Positions 47,463 through 60,575 of a DNA stretch of 64,000 nt are shown one piece after another. Origin of the DNA: Rossellomorea sp. AcN35-11 (lineage in GTDB: Bacteria > Bacillota > Bacilli > Bacillales > Bacillaceae_B). The stretch covers positions 837,501-901,500 of the forward strand of contig CP128835.1 in the NCBI GenBank assembly GCA_030388825.1, read 5' to 3'. A program made the translations under genes and the position numbers. The first letter of the stretch is position 1. The number at the start of each line of letters is the position of its first letter. The notes under the pieces were generated by a model. The model searched no databases, was not told the DNA's origin, and saw only the letters and a list, made by a program, of their open reading frames with translations.

Positions 47463-47637
47463 GAGACACACCTCCTTAAGTCCGTGATGTGGTTATTGGG
47501 TTTTTCACCCTCCCACTCATGTAAAAAATGTCTTTATCAACATAAAGAACGTTTAGTAGTTTCAGTATCTCTTTGTGGAGACGCACTGACTTATGAAATA
47601 GTACCATTTTTTCAGAATGATTTCAAGTTCTTTTCCA

Positions 47638-48171
47638 TTATAATTTATCAATTTGGGAGAAATCCAATTCTACAGGGGTATCTCTACCAAACATATTCAC
47701 ATGAACCTTCACTTTTGTTTTTGCATGATCGATCTCTTCGATTGAACCTGTGAAGTTCGCAAATGGACCTTCATTCACTCTAACGGTTTCTCCCAATTCA
47801 AAGTCGATTTCCACCTTTTTCTCCGTCATGCCCATTTGTTTCAGGAGATTGGTGACTTCTTCCGGCAATAACGGGGTCGGCTTTGAACCTGATCCAGATG
47901 AACCGACGAAACCGGTCACTCCAGGAGTATTTCGAACGACATACCATGAATCATCCGTCATGACGATCTCAACAATCACATAACCAGGGAACACTTTTTT
48001 CTTAACGACTTTCTTCTTACCATTCTTAATATCTGTTTCTTCTTCTTCAGGTACGATCACGCGGAAGATTTTATCCTGCATCCCCATTGATTCAACACGT
48101 TTTTCGAGATTGGCTTTAACCTTGTTCTCATAACCTGAATAAGTATGAACTACATACCAATTCTTTTCCAT
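47638..48171 (-). CDS. nusG: Transcription termination/antitermination factor NusG
   Basis: A 177-residue NusG with an NGN domain (WYVVHTYSGYENKVKANLEK) and a C-terminal KOW domain (VNEGPFANFTGSIEEID). In Bacillus NusG promotes pausing at TTNTTT-type motifs. Confidence 0.97.
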   Translation of the reverse strand: MEKNWYVVHTYSGYENKVKANLEKRVESMGMQDKIFRVIVPEEEETDIKNGKKKVVKKKVFPGYVIVEIVMTDDSWYVVRNTPGVTGFVGSSGSGSKPTPLLPEEVTNLLKQMGMTEKKVEIDFELGETVRVNEGPFANFTGSIEEIDHAKTKVKVHVNMFGRDTPVELDFSQIDKL

Positions 48172-48240
48172 TTAATAGGACTAAACGTCCGTCCCTCCTC
48201 GCTGTTTAAAGAATACTCCTACGCCTTTTTCTGCAAATGA

Positions 48241-48266
48241 AAAAACCCGTAAAAAGATAACGGGCT
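48241..48266 (-). terminator. Hairpin with U-tract between secE and nusG
   Basis: Minus strand GCCCGTTA-TCTTTT-TACGGGTTTTTT. It is about 70 bases upstream of nusG and 75 after secE. It could separate nusG from the sigH-rpmG-secE transcript or act as an attenuator. Confidence 0.65.
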
Positions 48267-48341
48267 CTAAGGTCATGTACTCTATTAACATTCATTATAC
48301 CATGCTTTCATGATATATATACAACTAATTCTATGTTTCTC

Positions 48342-48521
48342 TTACTTAGAACCAATGATCAATCGCATAAGTTCTGAGATGCCCAGGTCGATGACGGCAA
48401 AGAAAAGGGCGACAAATACAACGGTTGTAATAACTGTGATCGTATAGCGTGTTAACTCTTTTCGTTTAGGCCAGCTGACCTTTCTCATTTCCGATGCAAC
48501 ATTGCGAAAGAATTTAAACAT
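48342..48521 (-). CDS. secE: Preprotein translocase subunit SecE
   Basis: A 59-residue single-span SecE. Start at 48521 (MFKFFRNVASEMRKVSWPKR) after GGAGGTT; the SWPKRKEL amphipathic helix precedes the membrane helix. Partner of SecY. Confidence 0.96.
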   Translation of the reverse strand: MFKFFRNVASEMRKVSWPKRKELTRYTITVITTVVFVALFFAVIDLGISELMRLIIGSK

Positions 48522-48569
48522 CCGTTTGTAACCTCCAACTAATATCAATACGCAAGACTTGGTGCTCCA

Positions 48570-48716
48570 CTATTTCGTTTCTTTGTGTAGGGTGTGAGCA
48601 TTGCATGTATTACAGAATTTCTTTAATTCTAATCGAACTGCTTGGTTACGATTACCCGGCACACTATAATTTCTGGAACCACACACCGTACAAGCAAGTA
48701 TTAATTTAGCAGTCAT
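48570..48716 (-). CDS. rpmG: 50S ribosomal protein L33 (zinc-type)
   Basis: A 48-residue L33, [20 protein letters not shown] and onward to [15 protein letters not shown] and CNTC give the zinc-binding C+ form. It lies just upstream of secE, as rpmGB does in B. subtilis. Confidence 0.92.
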   Translation of the reverse strand: MTAKLILACTVCGSRNYSVPGNRNQAVRLELKKFCNTCNAHTLHKETK

Positions 48717-48788
48717 ATATACCACCTGAATTATCCATAGTAAGTCCTATCAAAAATAACATGACCACCAATTTGTGTCAATATGACT

Positions 48789-49442
48789 TTACATCGTTAT
48801 TTCGCGAACTTCCAGGTAACGTTCCAGCTTTCTTTTCACCCGCTGCAAGGCGTTGTCGATGGATTTCACATGGCGGTTAAGTTCTTCGGAGATCTCCTGG
48901 TAGGATTGACCGTCTAAATAGAGAGCCAGTACTTTCCTCTCAAGATCACTTAACAGCTGAGCCATCTTGTCTTCCATGTTATCGAATTCCTCACGGTTGA
49001 TAATCAGTGCTTCCGGATCCATGACTTTCGCACCCGAAATCACATCTAACAGCGTTCGGTCTGATTCATCATCGTAAATGGGCTTGTCCAATGAGACATA
49101 CGAGTTCAAAGGTATATGCTTCTGTCTCGTCGCCGTCTTGATGGCTGTAATGATCTGCCTGGTGATACAAAGCTCCGCAAACGCTTTAAAAGAAGTGAGC
49201 TTGTCCTCTTTATAATCACGGATCGCTTTGTACAGGCCGATCATGCCTTCCTGGACAATATCTTCCTTATCTGCCCCGATCAAAAAATAGGAGCGGGCTT
49301 TCGCTCTAACAAAATTACGATATTTTTTTATTAAAAAATCTAGCGCTTCGCTGTGACCCTGATGGACGGCTTCTATTATCTCTTCATCATCCATGCCTTC
49401 TAACCGATTATCAAATGCTTCTGTCCTGGTGATATTGCTCAC
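48789..49442 (-). CDS. sigH: RNA polymerase sigma factor SigH
   Basis: The sigma factor for the transition to stationary phase and early sporulation. Regions 2 (DIVQEGMIGLYKAIRDYKED) and 4.2 (QSYQEISEELNRHVKSIDNA) are evident. The start is taken as GTG 49442 (VSNITRTEAFDNR), about 6 bases after a GGGGGG-type site, giving 217 residues; ATG 49448 is also possible. Confidence 0.96.
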   Translation of the reverse strand: MSNITRTEAFDNRLEGMDDEEIIEAVHQGHSEALDFLIKKYRNFVRAKARSYFLIGADKEDIVQEGMIGLYKAIRDYKEDKLTSFKAFAELCITRQIITAIKTATRQKHIPLNSYVSLDKPIYDDESDRTLLDVISGAKVMDPEALIINREEFDNMEDKMAQLLSDLERKVLALYLDGQSYQEISEELNRHVKSIDNALQRVKRKLERYLEVREITM

Positions 49443-49510
49443 ACACATCCCCCCGCGCAAAACAATAGATAGAAATATTATACATTACAGAAAATTCAAT
49501 CGTCAACCTA

Positions 49511-50020
49511 TCATTGCTTTCCACGACGCCATTTTTCGAAAATTTCAGCCATTTCCTCGGATAATTGAATCTTTGAGGCAGGCCTCTTTTCGCTTGAAAT
49601 CCGAACCTTTTTTTCGATTTTTCTTTCAATGACTTTCACTTCCGTCAGGAGTTCCCTGGCGGATTTACGGAGGGCCCCCTGACCGAAGATCGCCCACTGC
49701 TCTGTAAAATCAGAAGTGGCTACGTGAATTTGGGTCTTAATATTGCTTAACTCGATGGCTAATTTTTCGATTCGTTCATCCGCTGTTTCGTTTTCTCTTG
49801 TGAAAATAACATCTACTTTATAATTTTTATACTTGCGGGCTATTCCCTGAACATAATAAGCATCAAACACGACAATGACACGGTAGCCCGTATAACCTTG
49901 ATATTCTGCCATTTGCTCTACCAGGCGGTCTCTTGCCGCTGCCAGATCCTTCTGCTTCAATTCATTCAGCTCTGACCAGGCACCGATTATGTTATAGCCA
50001 TCCACAAGGAGAATATCCAT
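49511..50020 (-). CDS. rae1: Ribosome-associated endoribonuclease Rae1 (YacP)
   Basis: A 169-residue NYN/PIN-fold nuclease that in B. subtilis cuts certain mRNAs in the ribosomal A site. ILLVDGYNIIGAW and the acidic residues in DVIFTRENETADERIEKLA and HVATSDFTEQ form the metal site. It follows rlmB by 6 bases. Confidence 0.92.
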   Translation of the reverse strand: MDILLVDGYNIIGAWSELNELKQKDLAAARDRLVEQMAEYQGYTGYRVIVVFDAYYVQGIARKYKNYKVDVIFTRENETADERIEKLAIELSNIKTQIHVATSDFTEQWAIFGQGALRKSARELLTEVKVIERKIEKKVRISSEKRPASKIQLSEEMAEIFEKWRRGKQ

Positions 50021-50026
50021 CTCTCT

Positions 50027-50770
50027 CTATTCTCCCAACGGGTGGCGCTTACGATAAACCTCATACATCAAAATGCTGGCTGCCACCGAAGCGTTTAATG
50101 ATGTGACATGACCGATCATTGGCAACTGGACAAGAAAATCACATTTATCCCTGAGAATCCTGCTCATCCCTTTTCCTTCGCTTCCGACAATGATGCCGAT
50201 AGGCAGTGTACCATCCAGCTGGCGGAAGTCCTGCTTCCCTTTCGCATCCGTACCTGCCACCCAGACACCACGTTCCTTCAGCTCATCCACCGCTCTTGAT
50301 AGATTGGTTACACGGGCAACGGGGATATGCTCAATGGCACCTGTAGACGCCTTCGCTACCGTTGACGTAAGTCCCACCGCTCTTCTCTTCGGAATGATGA
50401 TCCCATGAGCACCTGCAGCATCCGCTGTCCTCATGATCGACCCAAGATTATGAGGGTCCTCCAATTCATCCAGGATCAGGATGAACGGATCTTCTCCTTT
50501 TTGTTCAGCCCTATGAAATAAATCATCGATCTCTGCATACTGATAAGCCGCTACAGAAGCCACCACGCCTTGATGATTTTCAGCTACCATTTGTTCGATC
50601 TTCTTCTTGGGAACGTATTGAACCATTACATTCGACTCTTTAGCCAGTCCGACAATTTGCTGTATCGAACCTTTCTGGGAACCTTCCGCAATCCAGATCT
50701 TGTTTATATCCCGGCCTGACTTCAATGCTTCCATGACCGGATTCCTTCCTCCAATAAAATCTTTACTCAT
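50027..50770 (-). CDS. rlmB: 23S rRNA (guanosine-2'-O)-methyltransferase RlmB
   Basis: A SpoU-family knotted methyltransferase of 247 residues. Motif 1 [19 protein letters not shown] and motifs 2 and 3 [12 protein letters not shown] and [15 protein letters not shown] are present. It overlaps the mrnC stop by 4 bases. Confidence 0.95.
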   Translation of the reverse strand: MSKDFIGGRNPVMEALKSGRDINKIWIAEGSQKGSIQQIVGLAKESNVMVQYVPKKKIEQMVAENHQGVVASVAAYQYAEIDDLFHRAEQKGEDPFILILDELEDPHNLGSIMRTADAAGAHGIIIPKRRAVGLTSTVAKASTGAIEHIPVARVTNLSRAVDELKERGVWVAGTDAKGKQDFRQLDGTLPIGIIVGSEGKGMSRILRDKCDFLVQLPMIGHVTSLNASVAASILMYEVYRKRHPLGE

Positions 50771-51192
50771 TTCTGCTCCTCCTTTCCTGCCTGGGCTTGT
50801 TCGAATATCAACTTCAATAGTTCTTCCAGTCTCTCTGTCCGGTTCAGTAAAAATAAATATCCAACGAGAGCCTCAAAGGCAGTGCTGTGTTTATAGGTTT
50901 GTACATCTGTATTCTTAGGTGTAGTTCCGGATTTCGCGTTTCGGCCTCTTTTGACAATCGATATTTCTTCTTCCGTCAAGAGATCCTGATCAAACAGTGT
51001 CTTGAGAATGACAGCCTGGGCTTTGGCAGACACATACTTGGTCGCCGCTCTGTGCAGCTGATTCGGTTTAATCTTTCCTTTGGTTAAAAGGAGCTGCCGT
51101 ACATACGTTTCATATACAGCATCTCCCATATAAGCAAGGGCAAGGGCATTGATTTGTTTAGCGTCAATTTGTTCATTTGTCTCACGGAGCAT
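50767..51192 (-). CDS. mrnC: Mini-ribonuclease III MrnC
   Basis: A 141-residue RNase III catalytic domain without the dsRNA-binding domain; matures 23S rRNA in B. subtilis. [19 protein letters not shown] and [10 protein letters not shown] carry the metal-binding acidic residues. Its start overlaps the cysS stop. Confidence 0.95.
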   Translation of the reverse strand: MLRETNEQIDAKQINALALAYMGDAVYETYVRQLLLTKGKIKPNQLHRAATKYVSAKAQAVILKTLFDQDLLTEEEISIVKRGRNAKSGTTPKNTDVQTYKHSTAFEALVGYLFLLNRTERLEELLKLIFEQAQAGKEEQK

Positions 51193-52592
51193 TATGATCC
51201 TCTTTTCCAGCGAATGCCTTGAGGCGTATCTTCAAGGATGATATTCATCTCTTTTAACGTGTCACGAATTTCATCAGCTAATTGGAAGTTACGGTCTTTA
51301 CGTGCCTGAATACGCTTTTGGATCAATTCTTCCACTTCTTCATCCAACAGCTCTTCTTCCCCGAGGCTTAATCCAAGCACTGAGAAGAAGTCTTCAAATT
51401 GTTGAAGGAACGCATCTATGACTTCTGTGGACGTGTTCTTCTCCATCAAATAATAATTGGCCTGTCTGGATAATTCGAATAAGACGGAAATTCCGTTTGC
51501 TGTATTAAAATCATCATCCATCTCAGAGATGAATTGTGCTTTTAACTCAGCGATCTTATCCATCCACCCTTGGATGTCATCTGTTAAGTCCGCGCTTGAT
51601 TCCTTACGGTGCTTAAGGTTTTCATATGCGGTCTTGATACGATTCAGAGCGGACTCCGCATTCTGTAAAAGCTCTAAATTGTAGTTGATCGGATGACGAT
51701 AATGTACGGACAGCATAAAGAATCGAAGTACCTGAGGGTCTTGTTCTTTAATGATGTCATGAACCAATACAAAGTTACCGAGTGATTTAGACATCTTCTC
51801 ATTATCGATATTAATATAGCCATTGTGCATCCAATACTTCGCAAACGGCTTACCTGTAAGCGCCTCTGATTGGGCAATTTCATTCTCATGGTGAGGGAAT
51901 GTCAGATCCTGTCCACCAGCGTGGATATCAATGGTATCCCCCAAATAGCGTTTTGCCATGGCAGAGCACTCAATATGCCAGCCCGGACGACCTTCCCCCC
52001 ACGGGCTTTCCCAAGAAATCTCCCCTTCTTTCGCTGCCTTCCATAAAACAAAATCAAGAGCATCTTCCTTTTTGTCTCCGACGTCAATGCGAGCACCCGC
52101 TTTCAGTTCATCTATCGGCTGATGGGAAAGTTTTCCGTATCCTTCAAACTTTCTCGTGCGGTAATAAACGTCCCCTTGAGATTCATATGCATAGCCTTTT
52201 TCAATAAGGGCGGAAATAAAATCAATGATGGTATCGATGTTATCCGTCACTGTTGGATGAACATCGGCCCTCTTGCATCCAAGTGCTCCCGTATCTTCAA
52301 AGTAAGCTTTGATAAATCTTTGGGCAATCGTCGGTACGTCCTCTCCCAGCTCCTTTGCTGCTTTGATTAATTTATCGTCCACATCAGTGAAATTAGAGAC
52401 AAACTGAACATCATAGCCTCTGTATTCCAGATAACGTCTTACGGTATCAAAAACAATGGCAGGGCGGGCATTTCCTATATGGATGTAATTGTAAACCGTC
52501 GGCCCGCACACATACATTTTGACTTTACCCTCTTCCTGGGGTTTGAATTCCTCTTTTTGTCTGGTCAGTGTGTTATATAAACGAATCGTCAA
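51192..52592 (-). CDS. cysS: Cysteinyl-tRNA synthetase
   Basis: A 466-residue class I synthetase. HIGH-type motif [23 protein letters not shown], and the zinc-site Cys in [11 protein letters not shown]. It overlaps cysE by 4 bases, and both are controlled by the upstream cysteine T-box. Confidence 0.97.
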   Translation of the reverse strand: MTIRLYNTLTRQKEEFKPQEEGKVKMYVCGPTVYNYIHIGNARPAIVFDTVRRYLEYRGYDVQFVSNFTDVDDKLIKAAKELGEDVPTIAQRFIKAYFEDTGALGCKRADVHPTVTDNIDTIIDFISALIEKGYAYESQGDVYYRTRKFEGYGKLSHQPIDELKAGARIDVGDKKEDALDFVLWKAAKEGEISWESPWGEGRPGWHIECSAMAKRYLGDTIDIHAGGQDLTFPHHENEIAQSEALTGKPFAKYWMHNGYINIDNEKMSKSLGNFVLVHDIIKEQDPQVLRFFMLSVHYRHPINYNLELLQNAESALNRIKTAYENLKHRKESSADLTDDIQGWMDKIAELKAQFISEMDDDFNTANGISVLFELSRQANYYLMEKNTSTEVIDAFLQQFEDFFSVLGLSLGEEELLDEEVEELIQKRIQARKDRNFQLADEIRDTLKEMNIILEDTPQGIRWKRGS

Positions 52593-53239
52593 TATGATCG
52601 ACTCCTTCCTTCATATTCCCTAAGTAATGATTTTAACTCATTCAAATCTTCTTCCATCTGCTTCATTCGGTCATTCATTGGATCCGGAAGGTCACAGTGA
52701 TTCAGATCCTTCTGTATTTTGACACCATCCTGAATGACCACCCTGCCCGGGATTCCCACGACGGTTGAGTTGGGCGGAACATCTTTCAGGACGACTGATC
52801 CTGCCCCCACCTTAGAATTTTCTCCAACTACAATCGATCCTAATACTTTCGCTCCCGTGGCGATAAGGGCATTATCCTGAATCGTCGGATGCCGCTTTCC
52901 TTTTTCTTTACCCGTACCACCAAGGGTCACTCCTTGAAACAGTGTGACATTATCCCCTATTTCACACGTTTCACCAATCACCACTCCCATGCCGTGATCA
53001 ATGAAAAAACGCCTGCCGATCTTTGCCCCCGGGTGAATCTCAACCCCTGTGAAAAACCGGCTTATCTGTGAAATGACGCGAGCCATAAAAAAGAATTTCC
53101 TCTTGAAAAAAGCGTGAGCAATGCGATGGGCCCATATGGCATGCAGACCAGAATACGTAAGGATGACCTCGAGATAATTCCTCGCAGCCGGATCCTGATC
53201 AAAAACTACATCAACATCTTCCTTAAAAGACTTAAACAT
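52589..53239 (-). CDS. cysE: Serine O-acetyltransferase
   Basis: Makes O-acetylserine for cysteine synthesis. A left-handed hexapeptide repeat fold; [20 protein letters not shown] contains catalytic His residues. The start is 53239 ([20 protein letters not shown]) behind GAGGGG; the open frame upstream is encoded by tandem repeats and is not part of the protein. Length 216. Confidence 0.95.
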   Translation of the reverse strand: MFKSFKEDVDVVFDQDPAARNYLEVILTYSGLHAIWAHRIAHAFFKRKFFFMARVISQISRFFTGVEIHPGAKIGRRFFIDHGMGVVIGETCEIGDNVTLFQGVTLGGTGKEKGKRHPTIQDNALIATGAKVLGSIVVGENSKVGAGSVVLKDVPPNSTVVGIPGRVVIQDGVKIQKDLNHCDLPDPMNDRMKQMEEDLNELKSLLREYEGRSRSY

Positions 53240-53264
53240 TCGATCCCCTCTCTTCGGATAAATA

Positions 53265-53613
53265 GAAAAGCGCTGGCGGCTTGGTAAGGCCCGACAAGCA
53301 TAAGATGAATGGGCCATGAAGGCGTTCTTTGCCTTCTTGGACCATTTAGCTTATGACCTCGAGGGCCTAGCCGTCGGAGCTGGACAATCAGAAAAGCGCT
53401 GGCGGCTTGCTCAGGCCCGACAAGCATAAGATGAATGGGCCATGAAGGCGTTCTTTGCCTTCTTGGTCCATTTAGCTTATGACCTCGAGGGCCTAGCCGC
53501 CGGAGCTGGACAATAGAAAAGTGCTGGCGGCTTGCTTAGAGGTGACAAGCATAAGGCGTGCCCACCGGAATGGCGTTCTTTGCCTTTGCCTTTGCCTTAT
53601 GACCACCCATATA
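53265..53613. repeat. Three tandem ~126-bp repeats in the cysES leader
   Basis: Units at 53265-53390, 53391-53515 (nearly identical), and a diverged, shorter 53516-53613. Each starts GAAAAGCGCTGGCGGCTTG. The first two contain CTTATGACCTCGAGGGCCTA near the end. The same family occurs at 60576-60732. They fill the space between the T-box terminator and cysE. Confidence 0.85.
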
Positions 53614-53629
53614 AGCTTTACATAGACAA

Positions 53630-53885
53630 TAAAAAAACGCCCCTGTCAGTATACATATACTGACAGAGACGCATAGGCAGCGCGGTTCCACTCTGATTGA
53701 GAAGAAACGTCCTTCTCCAACTCAAATCCTGTTAACGGTAGGAAGCCGCCTTTACCTACTATATTTCAGTAACGGGCTCTGAGGTGCATTTCAGAATCGG
53801 AGGGGCTTAAACCACTTTCAGCCGGCGATGGTTCTCTCTACAAAGCATCCGTTTCCTACTTCTCCTCATCAACGCGATATCATTT
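53630..53885 (-). promoter_or_regulatory. Cysteine T-box riboswitch of cysE-cysS
   Basis: Minus strand carries the T-box AGAGTGGAACCGCG (53681-53694) and a strong terminator CTGTCAGTATATGTATACTG, closing GACAG, with a T7 run (53630-53666). GAAATGCACC in the specifier region offers a UGC (Cys) codon, matching the regulated genes. Uncharged tRNA-Cys would prevent termination. Confidence 0.92.
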
Positions 53886-53924
53886 ATGGTGATACTCTTA
53901 CTATATTACATTTCCTTCAAAATG

Positions 53925-55382
53925 TTAACCTAAAAGACTGTGAAGACGATGTTTAACTGTATCTTTCCCTAAAAGCTCGATGGCATTCGGTAATTCAGGA
54001 CCATGAGTCTGGCCTGTGACCGCTACACGAATCGGCATGAACAGCTTTTTCCCTTTATGGCCGGTCGCCTTTTGGACAGCTTTAATAGACGATTTGATTT
54101 CTCCTGCTTCATAGTGTTCAAGGGCTTCAATTTCATGTAAGAAAGCCTGAAGAACTTCAGGAACCTGCTCTTCTTCCAAGACGGCTTTTGCTTCCTCATC
54201 ATATTCGATATCCGTTCGGAAGAACATTTCTGATAGTTCTACGATTTCAGCACCGTAGCTCATTTGTTCCTGGTATAAGGAAATGACGCGGCCCGCCCAT
54301 TCACGTTTCTCATCAGACATGTTCTCATCCAGTTTACCCGCACTGATTAAGTGAGGAAGGGATAGCTCCACGACTTGACCTAACTCCAGGTTCTTCATGT
54401 ATTGATTGTTCATCCATGTAAGCTTTTGGTTATCAAACAGGGCAGAAGAAGTGGATAAACGCTCTGGGTCAAAGATTTCAATAAATTCTTCTCTTGAGAA
54501 CAGTTCTTCCTCTCCTTTTGGAGACCAGCCCAGTAATGCGATGAAATTGAATAAAGCTTCCGGTAAATAACCTAATGCTTCGTATTGCTCGATGAATTGA
54601 ATGATACTTTCATCACGTTTACTCAGCTTTTTACGGCTTTCATTGACAATCAATGTCATATGACCGTAGACAGGCGGTTCCCAACCAAATGCTTCAAAAA
54701 TCATCAATTGCTTAGGTGTATTGGATATATGATCTTCCCCACGGAGAACATGGGAGATTTTCATCAGATAATCATCAACGGCAACAGCGAAATTATAGGT
54801 TGGCGTACCATCTTTTTTCGCAATGACAAAGTCACCGATGCCGTCTGATTCAAAAGCGACATCTTCTTTCACGATATCATTAAATGAATAAACCTTTCCT
54901 GCCGGAACACGGAATCGAATGCTCGGTTGACGTCCTTCTGCTGCTAATTTCTCCTGATCCTCTTTCGTCAGGTTACGGCATTTACCTGAGTAACGTGGCA
55001 TTTGACCGGATGCCGATTGAGCTTCACGCTCTGCTTCCAACTCTTCTTCTGTACAGTAGCATTTATAGGCTTGTCCGGTTTCCAGCAGTTCATTTAAATA
55101 CTGCTCATAGATATGATTACGTTCAGATTGACGGTAAGGACCATATTCACCCGGCTGATCGACACTTTCGTCCCAATCGATTCCAAGCCATTGAAGATAT
55201 TTAAGCTGACTTTCTTCCCCGCCTTCTATATTCCGTTTCTTATCCGTGTCTTCAATACGGATAATGAACTTTCCACCCACACTGCGAGCATATAGGTAAT
55301 TGAATAAAGCGGTTCTTGCATTTCCAATATGTAAATGACCCGTTGGGCTTGGGGCATAACGGACGCGTACTTCTTGTGTCAT
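53925..55382 (-). CDS. gltX: Glutamyl-tRNA synthetase
   Basis: A 485-residue class I synthetase with [20 protein letters not shown] and the KLSKR form of KMSKS. A zinc-like cysteine group is visible (CYC, CRN). In Bacillaceae without GlnRS it also charges tRNA-Gln with Glu. It lies upstream of the T-box and cysES. Confidence 0.97.
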   Translation of the reverse strand: MTQEVRVRYAPSPTGHLHIGNARTALFNYLYARSVGGKFIIRIEDTDKKRNIEGGEESQLKYLQWLGIDWDESVDQPGEYGPYRQSERNHIYEQYLNELLETGQAYKCYCTEEELEAEREAQSASGQMPRYSGKCRNLTKEDQEKLAAEGRQPSIRFRVPAGKVYSFNDIVKEDVAFESDGIGDFVIAKKDGTPTYNFAVAVDDYLMKISHVLRGEDHISNTPKQLMIFEAFGWEPPVYGHMTLIVNESRKKLSKRDESIIQFIEQYEALGYLPEALFNFIALLGWSPKGEEELFSREEFIEIFDPERLSTSSALFDNQKLTWMNNQYMKNLELGQVVELSLPHLISAGKLDENMSDEKREWAGRVISLYQEQMSYGAEIVELSEMFFRTDIEYDEEAKAVLEEEQVPEVLQAFLHEIEALEHYEAGEIKSSIKAVQKATGHKGKKLFMPIRVAVTGQTHGPELPNAIELLGKDTVKHRLHSLLG

Positions 55383-55469
55383 TTGTTTTCCTCCTCTTAT
55401 GATTCCTGCATTAAAGTCTCTGACCTATTTTAACACCGTTATGTAAGGGAATAAAGCGAATTTGTCCCC

Positions 55470-56688
<1,219 letters not shown>

Positions 56689-56723
56689 TTACTGAATCAG
56701 TAGAGTCAGGGCAAAGCTGCTTC

Positions 56724-57812
56724 TTACAGAGCTTTTTCCAATTGCTTAGGCTTGGCGAAAATCATTCGGCCTGCAGATGTTTGGAGGACAGAAGTGACAA
56801 GTACATCGATGTACTTACCGATATAATTGCGCCCTTCTTCCACTACGATCATCGTGCCGTCGTCCAGGTAAGCGATCCCTTGATTATGCTCTTTCCCGTC
56901 CTTAATAACCTGAACCTTCAATTCTTCCCCAGGTAATACAACCGGCTTCACAGCATTGGCTAAGTCATTGATGTTCAATACTTGTACACCTTGAAGATCA
57001 CATACTTTATTCAAGTTGAAATCATTCGTTACAACGATTCCATTCGTAAGTTTCGCTAATTTCACAAGCTTTGAATCCACTTCCTGAATCTCCTCGAAGT
57101 CACCTTCATATATCTGCACTTCGACAGGCAGCTCTTTCTGGATCCGATTCAGAATATCCAATCCGCGTCTTCCACGGTTCCGTTTCAGTACATCCGATGA
57201 GTCTGCGATATGCTGCAGTTCTTCAAGGACAAATTGAGGAATGACAACAATGCCTTCCAGAAATCCTGTTTGACAGATATCTGCAATACGACCATCAATA
57301 ATCACACTCGTATCCAGAATCTTCAGGGTTTTCACACTCTCCTCATCAGCATCTTCTTCCAGCCCTTTTTTCTTGCCCCGATTGGCACCAAAAAGGCTTA
57401 GCAGTTCATCCCTCTTTTTAAAGCCTACCTGGAATCCTAAATATCCAAGAAGCAGGGTTAATAGAATCGGGACCACTGTGTTGACAATCGGAATTTCCAT
57501 CTGATTGAAAGGAATTCCAAACAAATAGGCAACAAAAAGACCGATGATAAGGCCTAAACTCCCAAATAACAAATCAGTTACAGGTGCTTTTACCAAGCTA
57601 TCTTCAAACCACTTGACGAAATTCACAACATACTCGACTGCCCAGAACGTAAAAATATAAAAAATGATGGCACCCAATATAGCAGTCATGTAAGGGTTAT
57701 TAATAATAGGAATGTCTGATAAATTTATGACGGTAAATAATTCGGGAAGTAGAAATATCCCCAGTGTTCCTCCGACGATCAGGAAGCACGCTTGAACGAT
57801 TCGTTTTAACAT
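56724..57812 (-). CDS. yacL: YacL, PIN/TRAM-domain membrane protein
   Basis: A 362-residue protein with four N-terminal membrane segments (1-130), a PIN nuclease domain ([20 protein letters not shown] ... [14 protein letters not shown]) and a C-terminal TRAM domain. Function is unknown; conserved between disA and ispD in Bacillales. Confidence 0.9.
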   Translation of the reverse strand: MLKRIVQACFLIVGGTLGIFLLPELFTVINLSDIPIINNPYMTAILGAIIFYIFTFWAVEYVVNFVKWFEDSLVKAPVTDLLFGSLGLIIGLFVAYLFGIPFNQMEIPIVNTVVPILLTLLLGYLGFQVGFKKRDELLSLFGANRGKKKGLEEDADEESVKTLKILDTSVIIDGRIADICQTGFLEGIVVIPQFVLEELQHIADSSDVLKRNRGRRGLDILNRIQKELPVEVQIYEGDFEEIQEVDSKLVKLAKLTNGIVVTNDFNLNKVCDLQGVQVLNINDLANAVKPVVLPGEELKVQVIKDGKEHNQGIAYLDDGTMIVVEEGRNYIGKYIDVLVTSVLQTSAGRMIFAKPKQLEKAL

Positions 57813-58026
57813 TCCCTCACCTCCTCCTATTCATTATAAACAATTTACTATTTTTGAAACGTCTTAGCCTTCAAAATTTAAAATTTAATCAAAACGTCAC
57901 TATTTTGATATACGTACGCCATCTTACCAGCGTCCTTACATGAAGGCTAACATGCCATCGTAGAGACTGTCAATTTTTTGAAAATGGATTGATCACACCA
58001 AATAAGGAAGATATAGGTCAACGTAC
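57813..58026. other. Gap between yacL and disA
   Basis: A 214-bp non-coding interval that presumably holds the yacL promoter. I see no strong hairpin or RNA motif. Confidence 0.4.
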
Positions 58027-59100
58027 CTATAATTGTCGATCGGCAAATGTTTGTTCCTTGATCAATTTCAGACCTTCTTTGATTTTCCGGGCCCTTACCT
58101 CTCCAATTCCCTCCACTTCATCCAAATCGTCGACTGATGCATTGACAATATGAGGAAGGTTTTCAAATCTTGTAATCAGATTCTCTATGATCACAATCGG
58201 CAGGCGGGGAATTTTGTTCAACACGCGGTAACCCCTGGGGAAAATGGCATCATCATGATGTACATACCCATGGTAACCCAACAGCTTTAGTAAAACGTTA
58301 TCCTCTAATACTTCTGAATGCACGAGCTCCTGGAATTTATAAAGAAGTTCAAAGGGTTTGATATTTCTCTCATGGGAGTAATCCCTGATGATCAACATCG
58401 CTTCATCTTCAATATCTGCCAACAGCTCATTCATTTGCAGGCGGATCAATCGTCCTTCGATTCCGAGCTCGCTCAGATAGATCAATAATTCATTTTTAAT
58501 CCGGAGAACCATCTCAAAGCGATGAAGGACCTTCAGTAAGTCGCTTTGTGTTACAAGCTCCTCAAACTCAAGCACCGACAGGTTTGAGATGCTCTGATCA
58601 AGCACCACCTTGTACTTCTCAAGTGTTTGGATTGCCTGATTTGCCTTCGTTAAGATGACAGAGATGTCCTTTAACGCATATCGAAAGCTGCCTTGGTACA
58701 ATGTAATGACGTTCCTGCGTTGGGAGATGGCGATGACAAGGGCATTGGTTTGTCTCGCCACACGCTCAGCTGTACGGTGCCTCATTCCCGTTTCAGTAGA
58801 AGGAACATAAACATCCGGCGCCAACTGGGCGTTTGCCAAAATAATCTTTGTCCCTGCTTCATTCAGGATGATGGCACCATCCATTTTAGCCAGTTCATAC
58901 AAATAGCTTGGCGAGAATGCACAGTTGATATGGAAGCCTCCATCCAATACGGATTTCACCTTATCATTGTACCCAACGACAATAAGTCCCCCTGTGTTAG
59001 CTCTCAGAACGTTATCAATACCATCCCTAATCGGAGCACCTGGAGCAACGAACTGCAATATATCCGACATGGACTTATCTCTTGCCTTCTTATCTTCCAT
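58027..59100 (-). CDS. disA: DNA integrity scanning protein DisA, diadenylate cyclase
   Basis: Makes c-di-AMP and scans DNA for branched lesions, pausing sporulation. DAC motifs DGA (74-76) and RHR (107-109) are intact. A helix-hairpin-helix is at the C-terminus ([20 protein letters not shown]). It lies 3 bases after radA, whose product inhibits it in B. subtilis. Confidence 0.97.
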   Translation of the reverse strand: MEDKKARDKSMSDILQFVAPGAPIRDGIDNVLRANTGGLIVVGYNDKVKSVLDGGFHINCAFSPSYLYELAKMDGAIILNEAGTKIILANAQLAPDVYVPSTETGMRHRTAERVARQTNALVIAISQRRNVITLYQGSFRYALKDISVILTKANQAIQTLEKYKVVLDQSISNLSVLEFEELVTQSDLLKVLHRFEMVLRIKNELLIYLSELGIEGRLIRLQMNELLADIEDEAMLIIRDYSHERNIKPFELLYKFQELVHSEVLEDNVLLKLLGYHGYVHHDDAIFPRGYRVLNKIPRLPIVIIENLITRFENLPHIVNASVDDLDEVEGIGEVRARKIKEGLKLIKEQTFADRQL

Positions 59101-59103
59101 TTC

Positions 59104-60480
59104 TTATCCTCCTAAAATAATCGCAAGCGCTTCGTTTATATTTGATACTCCTGTGACTTCGATATCAGAAGGCGGCTGCCACCCACTTAAGTTATTTTGG
59201 GGAATAATCACACGCCTAAATCCCAGTTTAGCCGCTTCTTGAACACGTTGCTCAATTCTGGATACCCTTCGTATTTCACCCGTTAATCCAACTTCCCCGA
59301 TAATACAATCGTGGGCGCTGGACGCTTTATCCCGGAAACTAGAGGCAATGCTCGCAGCCACAGCCAAGTCAATCGCAGGTTCATCCAATTTGACTCCGCC
59401 TGCCACTTTTAGATAGGCATCCTGCTGCTGCAATAGCATTCCCGCCCTTTTCTCCAGCACGGCCATAATGAGTGAAACACGGCTGTGGTCAATCCCTGTC
59501 GCCATTCTTCTGGGGTTATTGAAGCTTGTCGGGGTGACAAGGGCTTGTATCTCTACAAGGACAGGTCTTGTACCCTCCATGGAAGCAACCACCGTTGAGC
59601 CAGCCGCCCCTTGTGAGCGCTCCTCAAGAAATATCTCAGAAGGATTGGCAACTTCCTCCAGGCCAAACTCCTTCATTTCAAAAATCCCCATTTCATTCGT
59701 CGAACCAAAGCGATTCTTCACAGCTCTTAAAATACGGTAGGAATGATGACGTTCTCCTTCAAAATAAAGGACGGTATCCACCATATGCTCCAGCAAACGC
59801 GGTCCTGCAATGGACCCTTCCTTTGTAACATGCCCTACAATAAAGATGGCAATGCCTTTTGTCTTTCCTATTCTCATCAGTTCAGCTGTACATTCCCTCA
59901 CTTGGGAAACACTGCCGGGGGCAGACGTCACTTCAGGATGAAAGATTGTTTGAATTGAGTCGATGATCACAAAATCAGGTGAAATTTGTTCGATCGTCTG
60001 GTGAATCAATTCAAGATTGGTTTCAGCAAATATATATAAATCATCAGACTTCACATGCAGTCGGTCCGCACGTAGCTTTGTTTGCTTGATTGATTCTTCC
60101 CCTGATATATATAGTACTTTCTGCTTTTGATCCGCAAGCTGAGCTGAAACTTGAAGCAGTAAGGTAGATTTCCCAATCCCAGGATCTCCGCCAATCAACA
60201 CAAGGGAACCTGGAACAACGCCTCCGCCCAACACCCGGTTCAACTCTTTCGACTCGGTCAACACCCGCGGCTCTTGCTTCGTTTCGATGGATATGAGCTT
60301 CTCTGCTTTAGTAGGTCCGCTATTCTCAGAATGCATGAACGATCCACGAGGCTTCTTCCCTGTCATCTCAACTTCTTCCACCATCGTGTTCCACTCGTTA
60401 CACCCTGGACATTTCCCCATCCATTTAGGAGACTCATATCCACATGATGAACACACAAACTTTGTCTTTTTCTTTGCCAA
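59104..60480 (-). CDS. radA: DNA repair protein RadA
   Basis: A 458-residue RecA-like branch-migration ATPase. Zinc finger C10-C13-C24-C27, Walker [12 protein letters not shown], the RadA-specific KNRFG, and a C-terminal Lon-like domain are visible. Co-transcribed with disA. Confidence 0.97.
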   Translation of the reverse strand: MAKKKTKFVCSSCGYESPKWMGKCPGCNEWNTMVEEVEMTGKKPRGSFMHSENSGPTKAEKLISIETKQEPRVLTESKELNRVLGGGVVPGSLVLIGGDPGIGKSTLLLQVSAQLADQKQKVLYISGEESIKQTKLRADRLHVKSDDLYIFAETNLELIHQTIEQISPDFVIIDSIQTIFHPEVTSAPGSVSQVRECTAELMRIGKTKGIAIFIVGHVTKEGSIAGPRLLEHMVDTVLYFEGERHHSYRILRAVKNRFGSTNEMGIFEMKEFGLEEVANPSEIFLEERSQGAAGSTVVASMEGTRPVLVEIQALVTPTSFNNPRRMATGIDHSRVSLIMAVLEKRAGMLLQQQDAYLKVAGGVKLDEPAIDLAVAASIASSFRDKASSAHDCIIGEVGLTGEIRRVSRIEQRVQEAAKLGFRRVIIPQNNLSGWQPPSDIEVTGVSNINEALAIILGG

Positions 60481-60575
60481 TCTATTCTTCCCCTCTTTTA
60501 CTCTATTTGTACTCTTAACATTGCATGATAATACCCGTTTGGTATGATTGTATCGGTTTTATATAGTGGTTACAA

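Noticed and set aside
53240..53427. Open frames within the tandem repeats upstream of cysE, including an N-terminal extension of cysE
   Set aside because: Encoded by repeat DNA; the conserved CysE start and a good ribosome binding site are at 53239.
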